A stretch of DNA of 64,000 nt from Rufibacter roseus (GCF_001647285.1 NZ_LRML01000009.1:168693-232692); one strand, 5' to 3'; positions 51,677 through 60,565 are shown, counted from the stretch's first letter. Program-made: numbers and translations. The notes: generated by a model not told the origin, from the sequence alone.

Positions 51677-54619
51677 TTAACTCAACAAGCTCTCAATATC
51701 TTCTTTGGTCAGGCTTTTGATCACGGCTTCGTCGGTAGAGATGAGTTCGGTCACCAGCTGGAGTTTCTTGCTTTGTAGGGCCAGAATCTTCTCTTCCACG
51801 CTGTTCTTGGTAATGAATTTATAGGTGAACACGGTATTCTGCTGACCAATGCGGTGCGCACGGTCTACAGCTTGGGCCTCTACGGCGGGGTTCCACCAAG
51901 GGTCCAGAATGAACACGTAGTCGGCGGCGGTTAAATTGAGGCCTACGCCACCGGCTTTCAAGCTGATCAGGAACACGGGCAGATTTGGGTCTTTCTGGAA
52001 GCGCTCCACCTGTGCCTGCCGGTCTTTGGTGGAACCGTCTAGGTAAGCGTATGTAATTTTGCGTTCATCCAGGGCGGCGCGAACAATGTCCAGGTGCTTC
52101 ACAAACTGGCTAAAGATTAAAACTTTGTGTCCTTCATTGACAACGGTCTTCGTCAGGCGCAGCACCTCTCCCAGCTTTCCCGATTCGGCCTCATAGGTAG
52201 GATCGGCCATGCGGGGGTGGTTGGCAATTTGGCGCAGTTTCATGAGGCCCTGCAAAAGCATGAACTGTGATTTAGCGGCCCCGTGCTCCTCAATGTTCTT
52301 CAGAATCTTGTTGCGGTAATAAGATTTGGTTTCTTCATAGGCATGCTCCTGCTCCTCAGTCATTTTGCAGTAGGTTACATGCTCAATTTTCTCGGGCAGT
52401 TCGGTGGCCACCTGACTTTTATGGCGGCGCAAAATAAAGGGCTTGATGAGCGCGTGGAGCCTTTTGGTTTTATGCTCGTCTTTCAGTTTCTCAATGGGCC
52501 GCAGGAACTCCTTTTTGAAGAAATTTTGGGTGCCCAGCAAGCCTGGGTTTATAAACGACATCTGACTCCAAAGATCCAGAGTGCTGTTCTCTACGGGCGT
52601 ACCCGTTAAGATTAGCCTATGCTTTGAATTCAGTTCTCTGATGGAGTTTGATGTGTTGGAGTTAGGGTTCTTGATGGCCTGACTCTCATCCAGAATCACG
52701 TAGTCAAACATGTACCGCTTCAGAATTTCATGGTCCAGGCGCACAATGCCGTAGCTGGTCAGCACCAGGTCATAATGCTTGAACTGCGACACGGTTTTGT
52801 TGCGGTACGTACCGGTGTAGGTTAATATGCGCAGCTGCGGCGTGAACTTCTGAGCCTCGGCGAGCCAGTTATAAATCAAAGAAGTAGGCATGACCAGCAA
52901 GGAGGCGCTTTGGGCACCGTTCTCTTTGCGGTGCTGCAGCATGGCCAGCGTCTGTACGGTTTTCCCTAAACCCATGTCATCTGCTAGGCAGCCGCCGAAG
53001 TGGAACTCCTGCACAAAATGCAGCCAATTATAACCAGCCTTCTGGTACGGGCGCAATTCACCTTTAAAACCGGCGGGCAGGGGTTTGTCTTCTACGGTTT
53101 CAAACTCGCGCAGCTTCTCCAATTTACGGCTCATGGTCACGCTGGCCAAGTTGCCGTTCTGCAGGTCACTGACCAGCGATAGGTGGTGCTTGCGCAGCTT
53201 CAGCTCATCATCGCCTTCAGAGAAAGCAAAGAGCTCCAGGTACTGCGTAAACCATTCTTCCGGAATGATGGCGATTTGGCCGTTGGGCAATTTGTACTCG
53301 CGCTGCTTGGTGAGAATGTGGTTCCGGAGCTTGATGAACGGAATCTCATAAGGTCCGAAGCGCACGGTACCGTAAATGTCAAACCAGTCGTTGGTTTCGT
53401 TGATGCCAACGGTTACGGATGTTTCGCCAATGAAATAGTTCTTTTCAGACTGGTTCTGCAGCAACGTAAAGCCCAATTCTTCCAAGGCTTTGGCGTAGTT
53501 GTTCAGCCACCCAAAGGCATTGGGCTTGTCCAGAACAGCCTTGCCATTCCGGATTTCCAAGCCGCGGCTGGCCAGCTCTTTCAAGAAAAACTTCTCTTGG
53601 TCTAAATCGCGGTGCAGGCGGTGGAAAACGTAGGAGTCTGGTGTTTTCTCCACGTTCACGCTGATCTTTTTAGACTCTTGCGCGCCCACGGTAAAATCAC
53701 CGTAGTTGAAATGCAGCTTGAATACGATTTTATCAGCATCTGAGGGAGCTCGTAGTTCAGGCTCCTCTTCCGCTTCTCTGCTGTTAGTAGCAAAAAGCGC
53801 AGGCGATGGCTCTGACAGGGGCAATTCTGAGAACTGCAGTTGCGGTTGGGGTGCGTACCTTTCTGTTTTTATCTCGAAGCCTTTGGCATGCACATCAAAC
53901 TGTTCTACCAGCGGCGCCACAAATTTACGGTAATAGCTTTCCTCTACGTTGCGGGGCACCATAATGAACTTCTTGTTCAGGAAAGGCTGCAGCTTTTTAC
54001 CGTCTACCTGCTTCTCAAAACTATAGAGATTGTCATTTAGGAGCAGCCAGGCAGGTTCCATACAAACCAGCACTGCGTTCTGGTACTGGAACTCCAGTTT
54101 TTCGCCCTGATATTTAATGGTAGGGAAATAGTGGGTATTGTCATCGTTACGCCGGAAATGAAACAAAACGGTAGCTCTTTCTTCGGCTACGTGTATTCTC
54201 TTCCAGGTGGGCTCGCCATCCTTACCCATGATAAAGGTGTACTTGCCCTTAAGCAGCTCCAGAATTTTAGCCATACGCACTTGTATGTAGTGGCTAATGT
54301 TCTCTTGCAGCGCTTTATCTCCTTTTAAAGGATCATAGGTTTTGAAAAAGAACTCAGAGAGAGTAGACTTTTTTACCGCAAATTTCTTGAATACCGCATC
54401 TTGCTGAATTTCATCTATGAGAACAATCAGCTTATAATCAGTTTTGTCTAGGCGGCTGGCGAATTCATCAGCGTTTTTGCTGGAGATGTTCTGGTGCTGG
54501 AGCGTGAGTTGTTTTTTAGAATTTACCTGAACCACAAAAGACTCAAACAGATAGCCCAAGTATTCATGCTCAAAAAGAGAATAAATGACTTGAAAAGGCT
54601 GTGTGGTATAAACTTTCAT
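51677..54619 (-). CDS. SNF2-family DNA helicase/translocase
   Basis: A 980-residue double-stranded DNA translocase of the bacterial SNF2/Rad54-like group. The C-terminal 470 residues carry the motor: Walker A DMGLGKTVQTLAML, motif II ILDESQAIKNPNS (DESQ), LTGTPVENSTLDLWSQM, and helicase C motifs GGVGLNLTAADYVFILDPWW and QAVDRAHRIGQ. The N-terminal 500 residues form a large beta-rich region (SNF2_assoc type) with no zinc finger that I see. Such bacterial proteins remodel or displace DNA-bound proteins, but targets are unknown. It stands alone on the minus strand. Confidence 0.93.
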   Translation of the reverse strand: MKVYTTQPFQVIYSLFEHEYLGYLFESFVVQVNSKKQLTLQHQNISSKNADEFASRLDKTDYKLIVLIDEIQQDAVFKKFAVKKSTLSEFFFKTYDPLKGDKALQENISHYIQVRMAKILELLKGKYTFIMGKDGEPTWKRIHVAEERATVLFHFRRNDDNTHYFPTIKYQGEKLEFQYQNAVLVCMEPAWLLLNDNLYSFEKQVDGKKLQPFLNKKFIMVPRNVEESYYRKFVAPLVEQFDVHAKGFEIKTERYAPQPQLQFSELPLSEPSPALFATNSREAEEEPELRAPSDADKIVFKLHFNYGDFTVGAQESKKISVNVEKTPDSYVFHRLHRDLDQEKFFLKELASRGLEIRNGKAVLDKPNAFGWLNNYAKALEELGFTLLQNQSEKNYFIGETSVTVGINETNDWFDIYGTVRFGPYEIPFIKLRNHILTKQREYKLPNGQIAIIPEEWFTQYLELFAFSEGDDELKLRKHHLSLVSDLQNGNLASVTMSRKLEKLREFETVEDKPLPAGFKGELRPYQKAGYNWLHFVQEFHFGGCLADDMGLGKTVQTLAMLQHRKENGAQSASLLVMPTSLIYNWLAEAQKFTPQLRILTYTGTYRNKTVSQFKHYDLVLTSYGIVRLDHEILKRYMFDYVILDESQAIKNPNSNTSNSIRELNSKHRLILTGTPVENSTLDLWSQMSFINPGLLGTQNFFKKEFLRPIEKLKDEHKTKRLHALIKPFILRRHKSQVATELPEKIEHVTYCKMTEEQEHAYEETKSYYRNKILKNIEEHGAAKSQFMLLQGLMKLRQIANHPRMADPTYEAESGKLGEVLRLTKTVVNEGHKVLIFSQFVKHLDIVRAALDERKITYAYLDGSTKDRQAQVERFQKDPNLPVFLISLKAGGVGLNLTAADYVFILDPWWNPAVEAQAVDRAHRIGQQNTVFTYKFITKNSVEEKILALQSKKLQLVTELISTDEAVIKSLTKEDIESLLS

Positions 54620-54716
54620 GTTGCAGGAATTCTAACGCAACTTTGAAAATACGACAAAATCCTTACCCCACGAAAAAAATAGTAAAATTATTAGCTGCCA
54701 CACGTTGCCATGCCTA

Positions 54717-54755
54717 CTGTTTTAGCCTTGTTTTCTGCAAATCAGCCTAAAAGCG
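54717..54755. repeat. Dispersed palindrome, copy 18
   Basis: CTGTTTTAGCCTTGTTTTCT and GCAAATCAGCCTAAAAGCG. It lies in the gap after the permease gene. Confidence 0.8.
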
Positions 54756-54838
54756 CTAACATTATGTTTTAGTTACCACTTTTGTTCATTTGCGTTTAGA
54801 GAAGAAAGCTTGCGCTGTTGTGCAATAGGTAGTTGCGG

Positions 54839-56062
54839 CTAGATATGATCTCTAACTGAGAGTGAGGCAGCCCGGCTGGCGGGGCGAATAGATACAATAA
54901 GCGTAATAAGAATAATGGCTGCCCCGGTCAGCAGAAAATCTGATGGGCGCATGAGCACGGGGTAAGCTTCTACAACTGAGGTAGACATACCCATTGACAC
55001 TAAGCCAAAGGTCTGCTGCACCCAACAAATGGTTCCCCCTAAGGCTAGCCCTACAAAAGCGCCGGTAAAAGCTATGATGGCTCCTTCGGTTAAGAAAATA
55101 CGCCGGATGGTATTACTGTCAGCTCCCAATGAGGCTAGAATAGCAATGTCTTTTTGCTTGTCTAGCACCAGCATAGAAAGCGAGAAGAAGATATTGATAG
55201 AGGCAATGAGCAGCACAAACGTGAAGGTGACAAAAACGAACAGCTTTTCTACTTTCACTGCCCTTAAAAGGCTTACGTGCTGTTCTTCACTGTTCAGCAC
55301 CTGAAAATCTTGGCCCAATGTTTTTTGAAGCGCTGCTTTAACCTTGTCTATATTTTTTTGGTTCTCGGTTTTCACCTCAAGGGCAGTGCGTCGGTTCTCA
55401 TAGCCCAGCAACTCCTGCGCAAAAGCAATGGGCACAAACACATATTGGTCATCATACTGGCGTTCAATGGCAAATACGCCACCTGCCTGTATGCCCAACT
55501 GCCTGAATGCATTCTCTGGATTAATAATGGTTTTGGTGCCCGCCTTTGGGTAAAGAAACTGTAGGGGTGAAAAAGGGTTCTCGGGCCGGATAGAAAGTTG
55601 ATACTGCACTCCGCGCCCAATAAGGGCGTACTGCTGCCCGTTACGCTTGAGCAGGTAATGACCGTCTACTATAGCAGAGTCAATCTGGTTCTGCTGAAAG
55701 AAATTGTCGCTTACGCCTTTTACCTTCACCACCATCTGGCGGTCGTTGTAGCGCAGCAGGGCATTGTCTTCTATCACCTCGGTAAGCAGGGCAACTCCCG
55801 GCGTATTTCTTATTCTAGCCAGAAAAACGCTGTCGGTTTCAAAAGATTTTCCCTCAACAGCAGTGATTTTGATTTCGGGATCGAACTTGCCGTACAAAGA
55901 TTTAATCAGATCCTCCAGACCGTTGAATACTGACAGTACCACAATTAAAGCCATGGAACCCACGCCCACGCCAATCATGGCAATAACAGAGATGATATTG
56001 ATGATGTTGCGCTTCTTTTTAGAGAAGAAATACCGTTTGGCTATTAATAGGGCAACGTTCAT
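54839..56062 (-). CDS. FtsX/LolE-like ABC transporter permease
   Basis: A 407-residue inner-membrane protein with one N-terminal helix (about 22-44, IINIISVIAMIGVGVGSMAL), a large periplasmic domain, and three C-terminal helices, the MacB/FtsX/LolCE layout. LVLDKQKDIAILASLGADSN near residue 290 is the typical coupling region. Members sort lipoproteins (LolE), control murein hydrolases (FtsX) or export peptides; the ATPase partner is not adjacent. It follows the GNAT gene on the same strand and in this phylum usually lies near rbfA. Confidence 0.87.
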   Translation of the reverse strand: MNVALLIAKRYFFSKKKRNIINIISVIAMIGVGVGSMALIVVLSVFNGLEDLIKSLYGKFDPEIKITAVEGKSFETDSVFLARIRNTPGVALLTEVIEDNALLRYNDRQMVVKVKGVSDNFFQQNQIDSAIVDGHYLLKRNGQQYALIGRGVQYQLSIRPENPFSPLQFLYPKAGTKTIINPENAFRQLGIQAGGVFAIERQYDDQYVFVPIAFAQELLGYENRRTALEVKTENQKNIDKVKAALQKTLGQDFQVLNSEEQHVSLLRAVKVEKLFVFVTFTFVLLIASINIFFSLSMLVLDKQKDIAILASLGADSNTIRRIFLTEGAIIAFTGAFVGLALGGTICWVQQTFGLVSMGMSTSVVEAYPVLMRPSDFLLTGAAIILITLIVSIRPASRAASLSVRDHI

Positions 56063-56211
56063 CTATACAAATGAGTGAATGAGTAATGGAGTGAATGGGT
56101 GGATGAATGAATTCCGCTCCAGCCATTCGTCAGGTTCGGTTTACTGTTCTGTGGCGAAAGGGTTATGTTTTCTGAGAAAGAGCAGGCGCAGGAGGCAAGA
56201 ATAGTATGCTA

Positions 56212-56685
56212 CTACTGCTCCAGTACTTTCTCTGATTCTACTGCTTTCGTCATGCAGATACTGGTCTCAATGTTCTTGTACTGTCCGTAGTTGGGTATGA
56301 TCTGATAGCCGTTTTTGGTGTACAACCTTATTGCCTCGGGCATTGCCTTTCCGGTTTCAAGTATCAAGTTCTGGAAGTTCAACTCAGCAGCCCAAGCTTC
56401 CAGTTCAGCCAAGACACGGTTTGCAACCCCCTGCCCCCTGAATTCAGGAAGCACAAACATTCTTTTTACTTCGGCTACGCCTTCTGCATAAGCTTTGATA
56501 GCCCCACAACCTGCCGCACACTCTTTGTAATAGGCCACTACTACGTGCTTTATGCTATCCACTTTGTTGAACTGCGCAAAGAACGAGTGGTCATCTCCGT
56601 CTCTCACATGCAAGTCGGCGTCTAACAGCATGACCAGCTCAGTAAAATCATGATGGGTAGAATCTGTTCTGATTAGCTCTATCAT
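56212..56685 (-). CDS. GNAT family N-acetyltransferase
   Basis: A 157-residue acetyl-CoA-dependent acyltransferase. The acetyl-CoA loop is VKRMFVLPEFRGQGVANRVL, with the R-G-Q-G-V-A pattern. ILETGKAMPEAIRLYTKNGY is the typical second half. ATG 56685 (MIELIRTDS) is preferred over an in-frame start nine codons upstream. The acceptor cannot be told from sequence. Confidence 0.9.
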   Translation of the reverse strand: MIELIRTDSTHHDFTELVMLLDADLHVRDGDDHSFFAQFNKVDSIKHVVVAYYKECAAGCGAIKAYAEGVAEVKRMFVLPEFRGQGVANRVLAELEAWAAELNFQNLILETGKAMPEAIRLYTKNGYQIIPNYGQYKNIETSICMTKAVESEKVLEQ

Positions 56686-56774
56686 GGAAAATGGGTATAA
56701 GACATGAAGCAAACAAATATTATCAGACCAGGAGCGTGATCTTTAATGCCAGTAAATATCTGAAAAACAAGATT

Positions 56775-56812
56775 CGTTTCCAGCCTAGTTTTCAGAAAAC
56801 ATGCCTAAAACG
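56775..56812. repeat. Dispersed palindrome, copy 19
   Basis: CGTTTCCAGCCTAGTTTTC and AGAAAACATGCCTAAAACG. It lies 35 bp beyond the stop codon of the methyltransferase gene. Confidence 0.85.
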
Positions 56813-56847
56813 CTATATTTCCTGCTGAAGCTCTGTCTGCTCTTCCT

Positions 56848-57657
56848 TTATTTCCAGGCTTTCACAATAAGCCCTGTGCCGGTGGCGTGTTTGCCGTGGG
56901 TGTCAAGGTAGTTCAGCAACAAACAGAACGGATACGTAATTAGGTAGTAGAATGGCAAAAGCACAAAAAATAATTTTGAAGTCCCCAGCATCAAAATAGG
57001 GTACTTCATGCTCAGGCGCCAAGAGATTTTACCAGGAGTGCCGTAGGAGTAATGAGCTTCGGTGCGGCTAAAGCCGGCGCTTTTCAGCTTGTCCTGAATT
57101 TCCTGAATGTTGTAGCCGTCGCGAACGTGCTCTTCAATGAACGAACTCTCCTCGTCGCCGTGTACGTCAGAACCACCTTGGTCAGAGGGTGTGGAAATCA
57201 ATACCATGCCGCCGGGGTTCATAGAGGCATAAAAGTTTTTGAACACTTCCACGTCTTCCAAAATATGCTCCATTACGTCTACACTCAGCACTAAATCAAC
57301 CGGCTCAGGTGTCTGGAACCGCACCAAATCAGCAATCTGGAACTGCACGTTGTGGCGGTCAATCTTCCGGAAGAAGTTGGTGCAGTCTTCTATCTGTTCT
57401 TCTTTTACGTCAACGGCCAGCACGCGCCATTGCTTGCTCATGCCAGAGAGGTAGTAAGAATATTGCCCGAAGCCAGAGCCAGCGTCTAATATTCTCATAG
57501 GCTGCTGGCGCTTGCCTTTGGCCCAGGCTCTTAGCTCTTTGTGAATATGCCACGTACGCAGCAGCAACAGGTCTAGCAGGTTGTAAAAGAGCTTGCGCAG
57601 GAAAGGCGTTTTGTTGAACGCTTCGCCCAATACGCGTTTAATAGGGTCGTATTGCAT
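56848..57657 (-). CDS. Class I SAM-dependent methyltransferase
   Basis: A 269-residue Rossmann-fold methyltransferase. Motif I is RILDAGSGFGQYSYYL and the acidic adenosine-binding residue is in VLAVDVKEEQ; LVLSVDVMEHILEDVEVF is motif IV. A short amphipathic or membrane-like segment lies near residue 215 (LMLGTSKLFFVLLPFYYLIT), hinting at membrane association and perhaps a lipid or quinone-type substrate. It follows rbfA after 30 bp and is likely in the same transcript. Confidence 0.83.
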   Translation of the reverse strand: MQYDPIKRVLGEAFNKTPFLRKLFYNLLDLLLLRTWHIHKELRAWAKGKRQQPMRILDAGSGFGQYSYYLSGMSKQWRVLAVDVKEEQIEDCTNFFRKIDRHNVQFQIADLVRFQTPEPVDLVLSVDVMEHILEDVEVFKNFYASMNPGGMVLISTPSDQGGSDVHGDEESSFIEEHVRDGYNIQEIQDKLKSAGFSRTEAHYSYGTPGKISWRLSMKYPILMLGTSKLFFVLLPFYYLITYPFCLLLNYLDTHGKHATGTGLIVKAWK

Positions 57658-57687
57658 GTGTGGGTTTAGTAGCGGACTTTGTTAAGG

Positions 57688-58164
57688 CTAACGGCGGCGG
57701 CGAAAATCTTCTTCGTCTTCGTCCTCCTCTTCTTCATTTCCAAAATCTTCCTCTTCTGGCAGGTCTTCCTCTTCGGCACGGTTAAACGGGTTGCTGGGGT
57801 CTTCTTTAGATTCGGCGGGAATATCTAGCTCAGAGATAATTTTATCCATTTTGGCGGCGTACTCGGCTGTATCGTCTAAATAAAAGATTAGCTCCGGAAT
57901 AACACGCACCTGGTTCTTGATGCGCTTAGCCAGCTCATGCCGAATGGTCTTGGTATGTACCTGAACTTCTTTGAGCAGATCGCGGCCCTGAGGACTCAGC
58001 AACAGGCTTAAATGCACTTTGGCCACCCCTAAGTCTGGCGACACGCGTACTCCACTTACTGATATATAGGTGCTCTGAAACAAATGGGAACACTCACGCT
58101 GAAAGATCTCAGCAAGTTCCTTTTGAATAAGACGAGAGAATTTTTGTTGGCGTTTACTATCCAT
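57688..58164 (-). CDS. rbfA: 30S ribosome-binding factor RbfA with acidic tail
   Basis: KH-fold maturation factor for the 30S subunit and 16S rRNA 5' end. Residues 1-115 are the RbfA core (RQQKFSRLIQKELAEIFQRE, VSGVRVSPDLGVAKVHLSLL, IRHELAKRIKNQVRVIPELI). The last 40 residues are an unusual acidic tail (EEEDLPEEEDFGNEEEEDED) closing in RRRR; most RbfA proteins end near residue 120-130. The tail is probably disordered. The gene lies upstream of a methyltransferase and divergently from the membrane-protein gene at 58289. Confidence 0.94.
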   Translation of the reverse strand: MDSKRQQKFSRLIQKELAEIFQRECSHLFQSTYISVSGVRVSPDLGVAKVHLSLLLSPQGRDLLKEVQVHTKTIRHELAKRIKNQVRVIPELIFYLDDTAEYAAKMDKIISELDIPAESKEDPSNPFNRAEEEDLPEEEDFGNEEEEDEDEEDFRRRR

Positions 58165-58288
58165 GGTTCAGCAAATATCGCATTAATTTCACATTTTTAC
58201 CCCACAAACCGCCGCGCACTTTGCAGATAGGCTTGTGTAAAGCCGCTGAGGCCTACACTGGTTCATCTGATTAGGTCTTTTGCCTTAA

Positions 58289-59722
58289 GTGGTGGCTAAG
58301 CCGCGTTCTCCTTTGATACGATTCTTCCGCAGTTTGTTTCCGTCCAGGTGGGTGGTGTTGGTGCTGCTGTTTCTCTTAATCCGGCTTCCGCTCCTTTGGT
58401 TGGGTATGCCCACCACGCTCTCAGAATTGCACTACGCTCTGCTGGGTGAGCGCCTGCAAGAGGGTTTTGTGCTCTACCGTGATGTGTATGACACCACGGC
58501 TCCGCTCTCAGGGGCGGTGTATTGGCTCGTAGATGCGCTATTTGGCCGTTCTTATCTTACCTATCGCTTGCTTGCCACTTTTCTGGTGATGTACCAGGCA
58601 TTCCTGCTCAATTCTATTTTCAACCGGAATCAGGTATTTGCCCAGAGAAGTTTTGTTCCGGCTTTGCTGTACATGCTTTTTGGCAGCATTTTTTTTGAAA
58701 TGGATGTGCTGTCGCCGCTACTTATGGGCTACACGTTCATTATTCAGGCGGTATACTTTCTAACCGCTATTTCTAAAGAGGCCTCTAACGTGAGGCGTCT
58801 GTTTAATGCCGGCTTTATGTTGGGCTTGGCGGCTCTGTTTTACTTGCCGTGGGTGTGGTTTCTGGTGCTGGGCTTTTTTGCTATTATCTTTTTTGCCTCC
58901 GGCGCCTTCCGAAGCGTTTTGCTGATGCTGACGGGTTTTGCCTTCCCGTTTTCAGTGGTGCTTACTGTTTTTATGTATCAAGATGCCTTGGTACCGTTCT
59001 TGGAATTTGGTCTGGCATGGTCGTGGCAGTTTAAGTTTACTTTTGTGCTTCCGTTCTGGCAGGTAATGAAGATTGCGGCTATTCCGTTGGGAGTGCTGTT
59101 TTTGTCATTCCTGAGTTTGCCTTTTGTGAACCTGGGCATTAATTACCAAGCTCGATTTTTGCAGTTCATGCTCATTTGGTTGTTGGTAGTTGGGTTGGTG
59201 TTGTTAAGCGGCCACGATGGTTCCGCCAAAACACTGATCATGCTGCTGCCGCTTCTGGCATATTTTGGGGTGTTCCTGTTCTCATGGCAAAGCAAGAAGA
59301 TCTGGATTGCCGAAATATTCTTTCTGGTAATTGTGGCCGGAGTGGTAGTAATGCGGTATAACCCATTGAATTTGGTCTATCCCTCTATAGGTATTTCTCC
59401 TGAAGCAATACAAGTGAAAGATGCCCCGCAGTACAGGGTTTTGCAAAACAAACAGCTTTTGGTACTGGGTCCTGACGTGAATTTCTACCAGCGAAACCAT
59501 TTGGGCTCACCATACCTACGCTGGGACCTAGCTCAGCCTTATTTTGGCCGGTTAAACCGATACCACTCTCTCTTCACCATTTTCCAAGATCTCCGGAAAA
59601 ATCCTCCTGCCTACATTGTAGATCAGGTCAATCTCATGCCCGAACTTCAATACAAGCTTCCTATTGTCTTTAACCGCTATGAGAAAGTAGATGACGGGCC
59701 ATTTTACAAAAGAGTACGGTAG
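58289..59722 (+). CDS. Polytopic membrane protein of unknown function
   Basis: A 477-residue protein with about ten to eleven predicted membrane helices and a periplasmic or cytosolic C-terminal tail of about 110 residues (LVYPSIGISPEAIQVKDAPQ onwards). LQEGFVLYRDVYDTTAPLSG near residue 55 and the overall pattern resemble lipid-linked sugar transferases of the GT-C type or DUF6427-like proteins; I would not assign it further. The start uses GTG (58289 or 58292); the next ATG would remove the first helix. Palindrome copy 20 follows 15 bp after the stop. Confidence 0.75.
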   Translation: MVAKPRSPLIRFFRSLFPSRWVVLVLLFLLIRLPLLWLGMPTTLSELHYALLGERLQEGFVLYRDVYDTTAPLSGAVYWLVDALFGRSYLTYRLLATFLVMYQAFLLNSIFNRNQVFAQRSFVPALLYMLFGSIFFEMDVLSPLLMGYTFIIQAVYFLTAISKEASNVRRLFNAGFMLGLAALFYLPWVWFLVLGFFAIIFFASGAFRSVLLMLTGFAFPFSVVLTVFMYQDALVPFLEFGLAWSWQFKFTFVLPFWQVMKIAAIPLGVLFLSFLSLPFVNLGINYQARFLQFMLIWLLVVGLVLLSGHDGSAKTLIMLLPLLAYFGVFLFSWQSKKIWIAEIFFLVIVAGVVVMRYNPLNLVYPSIGISPEAIQVKDAPQYRVLQNKQLLVLGPDVNFYQRNHLGSPYLRWDLAQPYFGRLNRYHSLFTIFQDLRKNPPAYIVDQVNLMPELQYKLPIVFNRYEKVDDGPFYKRVR

Positions 59723-59737
59723 CTCAATGAATGATAT

Positions 59738-59773
59738 GTTTTAGCTCTGTTTTTCTGAAAACAGGGCTAAAGC
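59738..59773. repeat. Dispersed palindrome, copy 20
   Basis: TGTTTTAGCTCTGTTTTTCT and GAAAACAGGGCTAAAGCG. The left arm reads AGCTCTG and the right CAGGGCT, a changed but still paired (G-U) position. Confidence 0.85.
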
Positions 59774-59793
59774 GGCTTTTGTAGAATTTCTAT

Positions 59794-59859
59794 GGCGCGG
59801 AAGTTACTTCCGTGACTAACGGCTACTGATTTGCAAGGCACGGAAGTAACTTCCGCGCT
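59794..59859. repeat. Inverted-repeat element CGGAAGTTACTTCCG
   Basis: Perfect 20-bp arms GCGCGGAAGTTACTTCCGTG and complement around a 24-nt loop. Each arm is itself nearly palindromic (CGGAAGTTACTTCCG), so the structure can fold in two ways. Confidence 0.85.
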
Positions 59860-59927
59860 AGAGCAAAAAGCTTTTAACCATTCCCTTATGATAACTAGTA
59901 AAAAGAGCCTTCCAAAATGAAGAACTT

Positions 59928-60007
59928 TCTGGCGCAAGCGTCCGCTTGTGTCCTTAGGAATTCCTGATTTAAAAGGCGTGCGGACACAAGCGGACGCTTG
60001 CGCCAGA
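59928..60007. repeat. Inverted-repeat element GCGCAAGCGTCCGCTTGTGT
   Basis: Perfect 26-bp inverted arms (59928-59953 and 59982-60007; core GCGCAAGCGTCCGCTTGTGT) with a 28-nt loop containing TTAGGAATTCC. High G+C arms stand out from the AT-rich surroundings. Confidence 0.88.
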
Positions 60008-60053
60008 GGAAATCTATGGAAGAAGGTAAAAACTAACTGGAATTATAGTAAAC

Positions 60054-60108
60054 AAGAAATCTGTTTTGGGCCTGTTTTCAGCAAAACAGACCCAAAAACA
60101 GATTTCTT
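60054..60108 (-). repeat. Dispersed palindrome, copy 21, acting as terminator
   Basis: Long stem AAGAAATCTGTTTTGGGCC / GACCCAAAAACAGATTTCTT. The GGG to CCC pairing replaces the usual AGG/CCT, again a compensatory change. It lies 25 bp beyond the rpiB stop and probably ends the glyA-tatC-rpiB transcript. Confidence 0.88.
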
Positions 60109-60133
60109 GCTCTTCAGCAGAATCAGCCTAAGG

Positions 60134-60565
60134 CTAGCGGCAAGCTATTTTGTCTACTCTATTTTGGTGACGGCCACCCTCAAACTCAGTGGTCAGGAAA
60201 GTGGCAACCATGTCTTGGGCTACTTGATCTGAAACAAAACGAGCTGGTATGCACAGTACATTGGCATTGTTGTGAGAACGGGCCAGGCCAGCCAGCTCAG
60301 CATTCCAGCACAAGGCGGCCCTAACCCCAGCATGCTTGTTAGCGGTAATAGCTACTCCGTTACCGCTGCCGCAAATCAATATGCCAAAGTCATACTCTTT
60401 CTTTTCTACGGCGGTAGAGAGTGGGTGTACAAAATCAGGATAGTCTACCGAGGTCTCAGAGAAAGGGCCAAAGTCATTGATTTCATGACCTAGCTGCTCT
60501 AACTGTGATTTCAGTACTTCTTTGTATTGGTATCCGGCGTGGTCGCCGCCTAAAGCTATTTTCAT
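60134..60565 (-). CDS. rpiB: Ribose 5-phosphate isomerase B
   Basis: Cytosolic isomerase interconverting ribose 5-phosphate and ribulose 5-phosphate in the pentose phosphate pathway. The 143-residue length is normal. ALGGDHAGYQYKE at the start binds the phosphate and carries Asp8-His9, GILICGSGNGVAITANKHAG holds the catalytic Cys and anion hole, and SHNNANVLCIPARF is conserved. The start overlaps the tatC stop by 4 bp (ATGA), so it is the last gene of glyA-tatC-rpiB. Confidence 0.95.
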   Translation of the reverse strand: MKIALGGDHAGYQYKEVLKSQLEQLGHEINDFGPFSETSVDYPDFVHPLSTAVEKKEYDFGILICGSGNGVAITANKHAGVRAALCWNAELAGLARSHNNANVLCIPARFVSDQVAQDMVATFLTTEFEGGRHQNRVDKIACR

